A DNA stretch of 64,000 nt from Steromphala cineraria (lineage: Eukaryota; Mollusca; Gastropoda; Trochida; Trochidae): contig OU744721.1 in NCBI GenBank assembly GCA_916613615.1, positions 78,807,060-78,871,059 on the forward strand, read 5' to 3'. Shown in pieces: positions 1 to 36,829 of the stretch. Made by a program: the position numbers and the translations under genes. The notes under the pieces are model-generated. The model ran no database searches, was not told the DNA's origin, and worked only from the letters and a program-made list of their open reading frames with translations. Within the stretch, counting starts at the first letter, position 1. Every line of letters begins with the position of its first letter.

Positions 1-99
1 AGAAGAAAACATGATTAAAGCTCAAATACAATTGCTTTGATATAAAGTTAATTGACTCTCGTTGTCCAGAATATGAATGAATTTTGTTTTAATACAAAC

Positions 100-6767
<6,668 letters not shown>

Positions 6768-6819
6768 GTTGACTTTAGTGACAAAGACGTCGAAATCAAG
6801 AAAGATAACAGTCGATCAG
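6768..6819 (-). other. 5' UTR part of the first coding exon, MHC copy A
   Basis: On the minus strand a pyrimidine-rich TTTCTTTCAG lies at about 6820-6829, directly before 52 nt that lead into the ATG at 6767. This is the best acceptor to join the upstream non-coding exon at 7742. A second possible AG (CTAAAG) lies closer to the ATG. Sequence inference only. Confidence 0.5.
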
Positions 6820-7741
6820 CTGAAAGAAACATAGAGCCATGAAATCTTGTTGTCTTTCAACAAATATAAATAAATGAAGACAATTTTTTTAAATTGTAGT
6901 TTTTACCTACTTCAGGATTAAATGTTACGCTGATGTTGTGAATCCTTTAAGCATTCACGTGTACCCATTTCATATCACATTAGTGATATTTAGAGGATAT
7001 TTGTCTTTTCTTGACAAATACCATGTTTATCTCATCGAGTGAGGAAGAAAGTTTATATTTTCACGAGTGGCGCAACTTTTCTGCCTTCTGTAAATCATAT
7101 AATAAATTCATTTACTGTACATTTACATTTACTGTACATTTCTAACTCTTTTATACTCGATTTTCTTTCATGTCACAAAGTATGAGAAAATCGTAAAATG
7201 TGTGAATATAATTTATCAATACAATCGGTTAGAAAATGTTTTCGTAAATCGCAATTTTGATTTTGATATCATCATAACTATTTTTTTTAAATTATTTTTT
7301 CCTAAAAAAGGCATTTACTTTACTTTGTTATATTTAATCCCACATAATATGAAAAACTACAGAAGTATTACAGCTCTTTTTATCTAAAAAATAACTTAAA
7401 AAATTGATGCCATTTTTTGACATTTCTCACGTGGCCACAAATTTCAATTGTCTGTAACTCCAAAAATCGTTCGGTGACCCCCATTTTTTATTTCATATAT
7501 GCATTCTACATATAATAAATAACCAATGTTAAAAAAAAGGAGAAAATTCTAAAATATTTAAGTTGTTCGTCCCATCTCTCCTTAAGCCAGCAGTCGTGCA
7601 CTTTCAAAGACATTTCTACAATATGCAGCATAATACGAAAGGACTTATACCATTATCAGGGAAATAAATTAAGATAGTTCACAACAATAGCAAAGAATAT
7701 AACATTGCTCTACAGCAGAAGAGGAGAGAAGTAATACTTAC

Positions 7742-7790
7742 AACAGGACTTGTTCTGAGTTGGATGTAAAATCTACCCGTATATATACTA
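7742..7790 (-). promoter_or_regulatory. Core promoter and non-coding first exon, MHC copy A
   Basis: Read on the minus strand, a TATATATA box spans about 7788-7781. About 40 nt further on is a strong splice donor, GTAAGTATTAC, starting at 7741. Transcription would start near 7755, giving a non-coding exon of roughly 15 nt (to 7742) spliced to 6819. Copy B has the same arrangement at 33285-33329, which supports it. The exact start site is an inference. Confidence 0.5.
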
Positions 7791-10395
7791 CCGGGTATAA
7801 TGTAGTGGTTACATCAAAGGCCTTCTGACTGGTCAACCTTGCTGTGTCGTAACAAACACTCCGAGCCTGCACCCCATGATGTCACACTGGTCATTCTATC
7901 TGGTGACCCAGCGTGAGTAGAAGGTACTGATGGGTGATTATGAGGAAGTGCACTTGGAAATAATACTATGGTTATATATATGCTGTGCTTATTCTTGTGT
8001 CGAATTTTTTAAAGAAATAATGAACATTTTATACTTTGTTTTTAGTTAAAATTATAAATTATAGTGGTCAAAATGTTCGCTTATGATGCAAATGCATAAA
8101 CTTTACCCAAGACCTTTGAAATCAAATAATTTTGATTGGAATCTCAAATAACATCCATTTTATGAAGAAAAAAATTACATTAAATGCTTTTAATATACCT
8201 TGGTGACGATATGTTAAATATACATAGCCCCTTTGCAAATTAGAATGCGGTATTTTAATAAATTTCGATGAATATCTATAATTATACATGTTTGTTAAGG
8301 ATGTAATGAATGAGGTTATGAGTTATGAGGTAAATTTGCAATGTTTCTATTTGTAACCAAAAAATGCAGGGTCTTCGTTTTTTAAATATCTGATAATTAG
8401 CCAGTTCATTACTTGTCATACAAGCCAAACCAGATAAAACAATACATAATTACACAAGATAAGTAAAGGCTTTACCACGTTCCTCTACACGGGCCATAAC
8501 TATTTGAGATGTAAATGGAATGATTTAAGTTTTTGAAATGATAAAATACCGAAAAGGAACATTATGTCTTGTTCATAGTGTTTTTCAAGCATTTAAATGA
8601 TAGAGGAGATTATGTTCTTTCTTTTAAAGTAATGTATAAAAGTTATACCCTATAAAAAGAAATCGGAGCTGTGTAAACGACTTTAATGTTCGTCACTCAA
8701 TAAATATGAATATTACTATACATTGTACATCATAAATACTTTTCTTTTCATGCAAATTCTTTTATTAAAATGTTATTTGATTGTTATTAATGTATGTTAT
8801 ATGAACCCATTTCAAGCACTTTTTAAATGAAGTGTCCTTTCACCTACTCGATTTTGTACAATCATTTTCAATTATCCATTTTCCTTCTGAAAATTGAAAA
8901 AATACTTTTGTATTATGGTCTAATTCAAAACCCCGACACCCCCGCAGCGTTAACGATCCTACTTTATGCACAGTCTGCACTATTGTGTAATAGAGGCTGG
9001 TCTGCCTCTCCTGTAAAACCAGCGGCACGCGCATACCAGTGGGGCACGTGCATCTGGGTAAGCTATCAGATACATTGTGTAATTAGCTTCTGGTATCGGT
9101 ATGCAGATCACACATGTCAGGTAGAAGAAACAATCATCATCTCGTTTGTAGGGACGTGCAGGTATGACAGGCAAACCTACATATTGTTTTATTATGGCAC
9201 AATATGTCCTTTCTTAAAAATATTGTTAATGTCGGTTTTAGGCTTTGTATCATTTTGCTCGTACTTTGCATAAGTTATTACTTGATTCTTTAATTATTTT
9301 GCATGCCATTTACTTTTAAAGAAACGTTTAAATTACTCTACCCAGAGTTTTTAGGTTGCTCTGTTTAATAACATATATGGAAATATAGGTCTTTATTCAT
9401 GCTGATTGCGTCGCGTTTTATCATATAGGTTGATAAATATTTCATATTTGTGATTCTTTGTTATGCGTACACTTTGTATTTCAGTGAACATGATTCATCA
9501 AAATATATGAATCAACGTCACCTACTTCAGAAACATATGTAGTCGTTTAAATGATGAAACATGTGAAACTTGATAATGTTTTTTCTAAAAAAGTTATGCG
9601 TAGTTTGCAGTTGATTCCCTCATTGTATGCTTATTTAATTGTTGTATAAAAGATGCCCGTTGAATAAACACACATGAATTATGTCCAAAGAACTAGCAAT
9701 TCCTAAAGATTCGCTCCCAACAAATTAAAGTCATTTTATGTGCGGTCGTATCAGTTGCCGACAGTATCTAAACGCTAACCCCATTCCTCTATCTATCGTT
9801 TTTTGCTAACACAGCACCTTTTGCCGTGTAAATCATGCAATGTTTTAATGATTGTCTAGTGCTTCTTTGCAAAGTGTAAAACACATGCACATGCCTAATC
9901 ACGTCAGTATGTATGGCTGTACAGCTGCACAACACGTCAGTGTCGACATCGCCTCCTCAGGTTTCATGTTCCTTGCTCATGTAAGTCATACTAAGATGGA
10001 AATAAGTCTTATTTATCATAATTTGACGTCGTGGTAAATATCGTTATATCTGTTGGAAATAATGAAAATACACAATACGTTTGTCGATTCTACAAGGGAC
10101 GTTTCTTGTCGGTGAATTCAGTGGATAAAAGGCTTTAATCGATGAGTTCGGTTAAGAACCTATATGTTATCCATACGTGATTGTTACACTATCCTGTTGA
10201 ACATAACTCTCACATATTCAATATCATAGTAATAATAATAATATTGTTTTTTCAAACACGATCAACTCGTGAAAAATTTAACTGCTTCAGTTGAGTTTCC
10301 AAATTTGCGTTTGATGTACTGATTTACGCTCGTCATTGTCCGGTTTTCGATCAGAATCGCGACTTTAAACTTCTAAACTAATGAAACGGTCGATA
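7791..10395. other. Intergenic spacer, no gene recognised
   Basis: AT-rich upstream sequence of MHC copy A. It includes a patch richer in G and C at about 8930-9180, with an open frame across 8827-9273 that has no recognisable domain. No tRNA, array or convincing coding exon seen. Confidence 0.4.
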
Positions 10396-11700
10396 GGGGA
10401 GACCAGGGCAAAGCGCGCACCCTAACATAAAAGTGCGTCTAGTGGGCACCCCGACATGTACAGAATGCAACTTGCACACTATTTCTAATACTTATCAGAT
10501 GGACTGTAACATGGCACATGCTTTTTTAATCTGCCATTTCGGCATAAGGATATATTTACGTAAATATATTTTGGTTAAGGGGGCGCGCTTTGCCCTGTAG
10601 TTTGGGGCAAAGTGCCCAATCCTCTGGGCGCTTTGCCCCATTCGAAAAACAACACAGAATGTAAAAGATATTACACACACATAATCAGCCAATACAAATC
10701 AAAAGCTATCATCTTGATAATGCAAGGCAACTATCGAACCCTTATGAAGAATAGAATTAACATAAAAGTTGACAATACATGCAAGAATGCGCAAAATATT
10801 CCTTAACATGTCATGGACCTACATGTTCAACATTCTCAATTACCAAATATCGTTATGGTTGGTACATGTACATTTCTTTCAACTACGAATGTGTTGATAA
10901 TGTAGGTTATTGAATATCAAAACCAGTAAAATAATAAAATATAAGATGAATTGAATTGGTTATAAAGACGAATTAAAGAATTCATACAACTATTTTGTGT
11001 CGGACTTGGCAGAACGGCATAAATTGCTTATCGTTTAGGGTTGAACAGTAATATACGATGAATTATATATTCATGATTTAAAAAACAACAGAAAAATATG
11101 CTTTGGTAACTGTTTCTTGTCGTGATTCTTTAACAAAACAAAACCCTTTAAGTAAAAGGGTATATTTCATTTTAATATAACAAAAACAGAATGCTGATAT
11201 GAGAAGAATAGTTCACCTTTACATTATTTGCTTAAGAAATGCAAAATAATAACTTTAACACCAATATGTTAACCAAAATGATATATTTTATAACACACGG
11301 GGCAAAGCGCTCCCCCCGGCACGCTTTGCCCCATCAAGGGTAGCATTTGTTGTGAACATCACAGAAAGTCATTAAAGCAAGTAATTACAAATTTCATTAT
11401 TCAATGAATTAATGATACCAATTAATGTTACATGTGCACGAGAGTTCAATGTTCCGTTTTGTATTTTTATTGAATATTTGAATTTGAGACATATCCGTTC
11501 CATATAGTAAAATCGCGTGTTTTCGAATATTTGAAATTCTGCGTCCACAACCCAGGCAAATGATTCCAGCGTTGGTCACAAAGCTTCATTACGGTTACTT
11601 TCATTCGTTGGTAATGACAAATTACTCCATTTGTCGACAGGTTTGGAGAAATAACGCGTGGTCACTTTGCCCCGGGGGCGCGCTTTGCCCTGGTCTCCCC
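10396..11700. mobile_element. GGGCAAAGCGC-box element, copy 1
   Basis: A 1,305-bp unit with inverted ends: it begins GGGGAGACCAGGGCAAAGCG and ends with the complement, GCTTTGCCCTGGTCTCCCC. The box GGGCAAAG(C/T)GC or its complement recurs inside near 10578-10640, 11296-11332 and 11660-11695. A second homologous copy lies at 50540-51774. No transposase is visible, so it looks non-autonomous. Flanking TA on both sides here could be a target duplication, but copy 2 lacks it. Class unassigned. Confidence 0.7.
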
Positions 11701-12120
11701 TACTTCTCGGTTACATGAGAACTCACGGAATTGCTCTTGACGGGATCAAGAACTGAATTGCAATTTGATAAATTAAATAATTGCTTATCTAAAATATGTT
11801 GATTATCATAATAAATGTTATATTCAATATTCATAATGATGTACATTCATCATCCGGCGGTTATACCATTTTACATCTATCTAATTTCATGAAAAAGGAA
11901 ATGATCGATCCCACTTTCAACAAATAATAACCGCCACTTTAAGGGTTAATCATTAAAATTGGTTTTGTGAATGAGATTCAAATTCCTTATGTTACATTCC
12001 ATGAATATGTATTTGACAATTTATGTCTTTAATAGGAGAAAAATATTTCTTTCATATATTTTGGCAGTCTTTAGCAAACGCACAAAAGTAATCTTTCATG
12101 CAACAGGAATGAACCTCTAT

Positions 12121-12165
12121 AATATTATCTTATATCTTATTATCTTATCTTATCTTATTATAAGT
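12121..12165. repeat. Short (TTATC)-type simple repeat
   Basis: Runs of TTATCTTATATCTTATTATC and related units. Low-complexity, no function implied. Confidence 0.6.
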
Positions 12166-12812
12166 CCCTCTCTGGGAATCATATCTTCTTGTAAGTAAAT
12201 AACTAACACGTCAGGTTGTACAGGCAATACGATATCTGCTGATGTGGCACTGGTAAACTGTACGTACTTCAGTGAGAAGTGTTATTAGAAGCATATGGCA
12301 ACTGCTAACTATAGAACAAGGTATCCAGTAGTACTAATGTTTGGTAATGAAAGCTGACAGTAACTGGTAAAGAAGTGTACCAGATGTCGGTGGCACACAT
12401 TGCTTGCATATCTGTCTCATCAGAACAAGACTGCGGAGAGATGGAATCGGCTTATTTGAACATATGTGAGGACGAAGGTATAATATATCAGATGTGTGTA
12501 TGTCTGCTTTCTATATGAAAGTTCATTGATGAAAATACTGGTTTGATTGACATTAAAGGAAATCTTACGATAATGTATTTCTTAGTTTTAAAATAATTGT
12601 TGTTATGCTTCAAACAGAATGACAGTCTTTCATTCAGGACAACTAACGAATTCAAACGAAAAAAACAGCTGAGTATCACCTTTACGTGTTTAGCTGCAAT
12701 CACTACATAATATAGCTTCATTAGATCATTTGATTTAAGTCAATTTTTGGTTTTGTACAATAAAGACTGTATTTAAAATATGAAAAAATCCCTTAGATAT
12801 GTTTTAATTCGT

Positions 12813-12818
12813 TTTATT
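12813..12818 (-). terminator. Possible poly(A) signal of MHC copy B
   Basis: TTTATT on the plus strand gives AATAAA on the minus strand about 900 nt after the copy B stop. An ATTAAA variant at 12961-12966 is an alternative. Weak evidence: such hexamers are common in AT-rich DNA. Confidence 0.25.
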
Positions 12819-13717
12819 TCAGTGGTAAAGTAAGGAATGAGGATATGTACATAAAACACACACACAACCTATAACCTGTACATTGGAACCTGATCACAGT
12901 TGTTTCACGCTCTTGTCCTACTTCATGTTAAACACACCTTCATTTAAAAGTGTTCCGAGGTTTAATGTTTCATACAATTACAGAATCTGAAACTTAAGGC
13001 TCGCATCACATGTCAGTTTTCTTCCCACAGCAATGTCATATAATATAACACGTGACACGGTATAGACCACACACCACGGCATCCGATAATTTAAGCAATT
13101 CTGTGAAAGAAAGGATATATTTTGCTGGAGGTGGGTCCTTTTTGTCATGGACACATGAACACATACGCCTATGGTCCAGATAGGGGTTGCACAATACGTT
13201 ACATCAACTCTACGATTTTGCACCTTCAGACCCTTCCTTTGGTCATAGCTCATAAGTCTCTATCAATCTTATTACACATTTTTTGAAGATCACAGAAGGC
13301 AGCTTGCACAGAAACACATCAGCTAAAATAGCAATTGACATACAGGTGACCAGAATAAAGTAACGGGACTCTGTGCTATCATAATATAATAAAACCTCCA
13401 TGAGGGTTATGCTTGGTAGAGCAAGCACTCTTAATCAAACCCATATGCGCCAATGAATCTACCCTTGCCTCGTATTCATAATCATGTACGATCAGCGTAA
13501 GGTTACAGGAATCATCTACAATGGACATCATGAGTCATCTTCTCAGAGGACAAAGCTCTGGCAATGGAAGTCCATTGAGCGTCAGGATCAGATCCCAAAC
13601 AGTCCAGCCCCCAGCAGACCGGGGTCTAGGGGAGGATATGCACGTCTATGTGAGATTGGGTCCGTGTGGAGTGCAGTGCATTGGTCAGTGGACGGGTGGT
13701 GACCTCGGAGACGCTGT

Positions 13718-30679
<16,962 letters not shown>

Positions 30680-30734
30680 CTTCACAGAGGCCGCGAACCA
30701 AAGATTGCCCGAAAGATGATGAGCAACTCAGTCC
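30680..30734 (-). other. 5' UTR part of the first coding exon, MHC copy B
   Basis: On the minus strand TTTCCATTCAG ends at 30735, followed by 55 nt leading to the ATG at 30679. It is the likely acceptor for the non-coding exon that ends at 33285, giving a leader intron of about 2.5 kb. Confidence 0.5.
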
Positions 30735-32069
30735 CTGAATGGAAAGATGAGGTGTTTTATTTGAAGAGAAACCGCACATTAAACACGCAACGTTACGATT
30801 TTTTATATGAAACACCTTTATGTATTGATTGACCTGTTGGCTTATATCAATGCAACTTCATTTATAATACGAAGATCGACAACTTATTTAGTACAATGTT
30901 TTCAGATTTGTGGGTTTATTTTGGTATCGTACCACCGTTTATATAAAATATTTTAGGTATTAGGAATGACAATTGTATAATAGAATATAAGTCGTCTCCA
31001 TGACCCTTGTGTCAGTCCGTATCAATGTGCATATCAAGCTAGAAAAACTTAGATTTGTGGACATAAGTAAATGTATGACGTAAAGAGGGAAATACTATAA
31101 AAGTACAGTAAAGGTGAAAGCAGATTTAAACTGACATATTTGAACCTTCAAGCATACCCGCGTTCAGGTTTAACTTCTGGTTTATGTTATGAGAATCCGG
31201 TTTCAGAATCATTCACTTTGAGAGTTTTGTGATAACTTTTTAATAGATAAACATATAAAGTACTGTAATGCCTAGATAAAAACATAACTTTTATTAGTCA
31301 TCAAAAGAAATAAATAACTCCAATGTTATTACAAATGTTTCAGTACTTCCCAATGGTGTCAGTATCCAGTAACGTCATACCGCAATTGAGTAGCAGTAAC
31401 TTAATCAAGCGAATATCTACCAGCGATGTTGCCCACTTGGCTTGTTTCCAATAAGTTCAAAGACAGGTATAATTAGAGAGCGATAATGATGTCTTTGAAG
31501 AACGGTGCAGTAAAAATGGGGTATCTTCTAAGGAAATATACTTTAGGCTCCAAAAAAATGTTTCTGGTCTTTGCATACAGGCAAAAAATGATGCGATGAC
31601 GCGGATTTTCCAAAACAAATTACTTTTTTTCCTATTTATCTAAATTAGGTTTATATGTTTCTATTTAACAGTTGGCATTATTCTTACAAACAAATAGCAA
31701 AGTTATATTTCATGTCATGATTAAAGTAATTTGTCATTGACAGATTTACATAAATGATAAACGAGTCTTTAACATATCTTCCTAACTGAACGAACACATC
31801 GTAATCATGAATTTCCTTGGAAAAAAAATTTATCTAGAAAATTCTTAAAGCTCGAATCTCAAACACTTCTCCAATACATTGTCTGCGAGTATTCAATTCG
31901 AATATGTTGTCCATCTTCAATAAGGTACATATCAACACAAGTAAGGAGTAACAACCTAACCAAATATTGTCTTTATATTCAAACCCTATAGTTACTTGAC
32001 GACGTTAAAAAGTACAAAAACCAAACACTATGCACATTTCTATTTAGCAGTATCACATAGATAGGGAAT

Positions 32070-32300
32070 TCAAGGTGACAGTATTGATCATGCATGGCCT
32101 TGGACTAAGTGCTAGAGAGGGGGGAGCTCGAGGGGAGGGGGGACCGAGCGGTGAGACGCTTCATATATGGCGAGAGAAACCCTACACCGGGGAGCAGGGA
32201 CGGAGACATGCGGCCTACAGGGGAGATATATTAATGTATGCATTCATTATGACGCCGCCTGCACCGACGCGTTACCTGGATGAGGGGATTTGCACGTTAG
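32070..32300. other. GC-rich patch in the leader intron of MHC copy B
   Basis: A purine-rich, G-rich stretch (AGAGAGGGGGGAGCTCGAGG and following) that stands out from the AT-rich surroundings inside the first intron. It could be an enhancer, a decayed insertion or chance. Its open frame (32075-32341) shows no known domain. Confidence 0.3.
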
Positions 32301-33284
32301 ATAAACTCACGCGCGTTTCTCGTTTTATCTTTCACATATAGATTATACTTAATGAAATGGCTCTTACTCGTATTAGATAAAGGAATTCGCATTGACCGCC
32401 TATATTTAAGTTTCTTGCTGTTTTCAACAGTAGCTTGATGGTGAAAAAGGACGGACGCGTTAAGTAATTATAAGATGAGGGGATGTACTAGGAAAATCGA
32501 AGGAAGTTTTTCGCAAATGCATTAGATATTCACAGTTTTTTTCTTTAAAACGCAAATTAAGGAAATTCTTTCTAAAATTGCATCGGGAAATCATAAAATA
32601 TCCTTTTCACAAAAAAGAAAACTTACATCGAAAAAACGCAATTGTAACGGTAGATGTATGTTAAGCGAATCAAATTAAGAAATATATCAATGCAATAAAT
32701 ATCTGCTACGCTAGAAGTTCATATAATTATTGCGGATAACGGACGCAAGGAATATAAATTTACAGAGCAGTGATAACGTCATTTTGAAATAAGGGGGAAT
32801 CATGTGAATCAAGAGATTAACATAAAAAGGACTATTCCTCAGTCGTACAATTCATTACCAAATAAAGCTTTTATTAAGTACTTCCTTTCCAGATATGGCA
32901 TCCAGAGAAACTCCTCGATCCATCATAGACCATCAGGCACACTCCAACAACACTTTGTCTCTCCGTATCCACGTACAGTAATGTTCCATACTCCAGTCGC
33001 GCTTAGTTCTTAAATCTAAAAACGCTTAAAGCTAGAGGTGGGAAGTATAGGAGAACATATTAGAACTATATAAGTATATAGATGTATCTCAAGCTTACAT
33101 CGGGATCAGATTGACAGGTGTAAAGACAGGAGTCTTTGTTATATTCCAGGGATTGATCAGAGAGATTTGAGATATGACCAGATGAAGAGGGTGGGGGGAT
33201 ACCGAGAGACAGGGTGTGTATTAAGTGGGTTGGTCTGGGAGGATCACATCCAGTGCACGGCACAAGGGGTGGTTTAATACTCAC

Positions 33285-33373
33285 GTCCAGAGCGGGTCTG
33301 AGCTAAGATGCTACTCTGCAGCATATATACCACACTTAGGCTCTGTAATTATGCAAGAGAAGTCTGATTGGCT
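33285..33373 (-). promoter_or_regulatory. Core promoter and non-coding first exon, MHC copy B
   Basis: On the minus strand: AGCCAATCAG (CCAAT box) at about 33373-33364, TATATA at about 33329-33323, and a splice donor GTGAGTATTAAA starting at 33284. Transcription would begin near 33295, so the first exon is about 10-15 nt. The spacing of CCAAT, TATA, start and donor is regular and is mirrored in part by copy A. Confidence 0.55.
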
Positions 33374-33379
33374 ACTGAG

Positions 33380-36300
33380 CCCTCAAGGTTGGCAACTGGC
33401 AGTGGCTGCGTTCTGGAGAACTGAAAAACTAGTATGTTTTCGGCCTCCGGGAAAGGAACATATGAACTGTAAAGGAAACAAAGTAACAGAGAACTTACTC
33501 TTATAACCTGAACGGACCATGTTGTGGTCAAAGGATATGTTTATGTGATAACCCTGGTACGAGTCAACACTCCCCAGGCTCTTAGGAAACAGTAATTAAG
33601 AGGATGTATATTTGATGTGGCGCTGCCAGTAATTCGATTACTGTTAGAGTCTCCCGAGAGACACGGATCTTAACTCCCTGTTATTGCTGGTCCCCAGTGA
33701 GCGCTTCACATATGGTCCTCGTTAAATGTGTATTTGTTGCATATGGTTTCTCCGAGATGCTGTTTTGCTGACCAAGTATATTTGATTAATTTACATTAAT
33801 TTTTATGGAAGAAGAGACATTTTCAAAGTATAATAGTTAATATGTTGTAATTAAGTGCACTGAGAAATATGACCTTGTAAATGTGCGAGATTTATAATAT
33901 ATGTGTTCATTTATCATATGTTTCGGTTGCGGAATTAACATTGCTTTGATATCACCTTCCATTTATCATTCAATAGTTTTCATTATAAAGGTCATAGGCA
34001 AAACTTAATAAAACAATTATTCCTCGGAACTAGGTCGATTTTAATTAAACTACGCAATGTTGGTACAAATGTTTCATAATTTCTGTAAGACAAATTACAT
34101 TATGTTTGAAAATCATTGAAAAAATTCTTATAGAATCAGTAAATCGTGTCATAATTTTCGTAAATATAGCTTGACACAGACAGTCTAGAACGACTGGAAA
34201 TATCATTATATTGTTTAATTGGTTTTACAAGGAAATTCAACATGTTGTTGTTGGTCGACTACTCTTTAGCCGATGTAATGCATTGCAAAACCTCGTTTAA
34301 CTGTAAACAAATCACAAATAATTTTATCAGCAATTACAATCAATAGTTACAACTAGGAAGAATACAGATTCATTCTTATGACAGCTATTTCTATGATTAA
34401 AGTTATTAACTTATTTAAGTTCTATGAATTACAAGGTGTAAAAATCTATACATCATTAAATACATGATGTATAACATATTTGTCAGACATCATCATTTCT
34501 TTATCAATGTTTCCCCCCAAGAAAGCAGCTGTTCTTCCGTCATGTAATCTTGAGACAGACATTATAAAAGCATTTCTCCTGTATAAGGGAGGTTTTTGTA
34601 GACAACTGCGGTTTTACAATGATGTATTCGAAATGAAATGAGAAGAGAAGATGCACAGCACGCATTGGAATGGTTCCAGACTCTAGCAGCCGAGTGATGA
34701 GTATAAGACGAACCCTGTCACCCTTAATCGTTATACAGGATAACAAGTGTTACCTCACGCTACATTGTAGGTATGTGATACACTTACCTAACTCATGCCC
34801 AACATATACGATATACATTATACCATGAAATAGGATATATAATTTATATTAAAATGTTTCCAAAGGGTTGCTCTGATAATCATTAGACAAAAAACAAGGC
34901 ATATTTTTGGTACGAAATAAATCACAAAACATGTATCTTTGATGGTTTTGGTAGCACCTGAGATTGATTGATGTTTATATTGCTTCTACATCAATGTTTC
35001 GTCGATAACATTTGTATAAATAATATGCATTTAATTATTGTAGCTATTTAAGCTGACTCCTTCGATAATGAAAACATGGCTTGTATCACTATACTTCTTT
35101 TAAACTTAACAACTTTATACAATTGAGTATTCGTTCACTATATCAGATAAATTTGAGATTTGCCAAGAAACCTCAAATACAATTGTCGAATATCGTGTAA
35201 AGAAAGAAATCTGGTTTAATAATGTATTGTATTCATGAAACAAGTGATCATGAATGGTTTGGTATTCATCAAACGAAGGCGAGTAAGATGACGATACTTA
35301 TTATTAGAAGTGATCAACAATGAGAGTAATTAATGTATCAAATGCTAAATTCGGTTCATAACAATTGTTCAAAAGTTCAGACATGAACACTCTGACCACG
35401 TTACTTTGTGACGTCAAACTTATGATTGTGACGTCACGTAAATAATTCCTTATTGGACAATGTGTCGTAAAACATTGTAGATTTAAGAAATAGCGAAATC
35501 TTCAACATGCGAGTAATAACGCAGCAAACAAAATACTAATGAGGGAGTATTCATAATCACTGGCATTTAACATTAAGTGATATAAGAATGTGTATTTGCA
35601 AATATATATGCAATTAAGTGGATGATGAACACTATTATTGAGGTCAGTATGAGACATATGTAACATGGAAGACCCATATTGTGGGACCCTCATCACGTAC
35701 AGACAAGCATGGTAAAGAAGAGTCATTAATCACTCAGCATGTGTTTTATCAACTGGAACCCTTCCAACACACAACTATAACTTATCATGCAATAGCTGTT
35801 ATACGTACACTTACATATAGTCTCTGTATACATTGATAGAGGACTTGAACTTTATATAAATGTTTATTCAAAAGATGTATAAGAAGGAGGATATGACGAT
35901 ATTGGTCCGTCCCAGAGAAAGAATCTAGAATAGCCATTTATTGACAGCTCTAGTTGATTCGTCGATATGGATTCTGTTCCAGACTCCTGGTTAGTCTATT
36001 GCTGATGCAGCATATGCAGAGGCGTACATTTAGCACATTCTTGTATAACTCTGCTAAACTACACAATTCTGAAGACAAATCACTATACTTAAATATTTTC
36101 ATAAAAGACATGATGCAAAATCTTATAATCATACTTTTTTCATCAAATTTTTAAAAATCTCAATAGTTTAATGATAAATAAGCTGCGGACATGTAAAGTT
36201 GTTGCAAAATGATAAATACTTCTAGTTTCTATACTTCTTTTAGGACGTATATATAAACACAACATTTTTATAACCAAACTTAAACCTAGAAATCGAACTA

Positions 36301-36820
36301 TAAAGTAAAAGCGGTCCTCAGTCTATATAGATGACGTTGAAAAACGTTGTGGTTATAATTGGTGAAAGGGAATTCGCAGAAAAACGCATTTCTTCCAGGA
36401 ATTCGTACTGAAAGAAACTCCTGTCCAAAACAAAACGGCGATCATCTATACATATTTCATTGATTTTCTTTGGTCACAAAATGATGAATTTAGAAACGTC
36501 TATTATGAGATTTGCATTATTTCACGGCGTAAATGGGACATGGTTTGTTCCCCAGTAAACTTATATTTTGGGGATGATTTTACAAATATTGCAGAAACAA
36601 ATGTTACAATTTACAAGAGTTCAGAACCAAAACTTCAATAATCATGTTAACCTTAGAACTCTTAACAAGATTGTCACGCAAACTTCGACTAATTATTTAG
36701 ATCTCCATTATCAGACGTTATTTTCAATTATCATTTACAACTAACTTTCAAAAGAAAGTTGAAATGATTTAATTTGCATATGTCCATTTAAGTTAATGAA
36801 GAATTCAATAAGATTTATCG
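33380..36820. other. Upstream spacer of MHC copy B, no gene recognised
   Basis: AT-rich non-coding sequence. Two TGACGTCA octamers lie at 35409-35416 and 35429-35436, 20 bp apart. No exon, tRNA or inverted-repeat element identified. Confidence 0.4.
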
Positions 36821-36829
36821 CCTTTGAAG

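Larger units (their letters stand above)
11701..13717. other. Spacer downstream of MHC copy B, including its probable 3' UTR
   Basis: AT-rich sequence. The part just left of 13718 should be 3' UTR of MHC copy B. No open frame here resembles a known protein. It includes a short TTATC-type repeat at 12121-12165. Confidence 0.4.

Noticed and set aside
8827..9273. 148-residue open frame upstream of myosin copy A
   Set aside because: No domain, no splice context and no codon pattern; I describe it only as part of the spacer.
10394..11702. Assigning the GGGCAAAGCGC element to Tc1/mariner from its flanking TA
   Set aside because: The second copy is not flanked by TA on both sides, so the TA may be chance.
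30680..30685. Earlier GTG start for myosin copy B
   Set aside because: A GTG start is implausible here; the ATG at 30679 aligns with the ATG of copy A.
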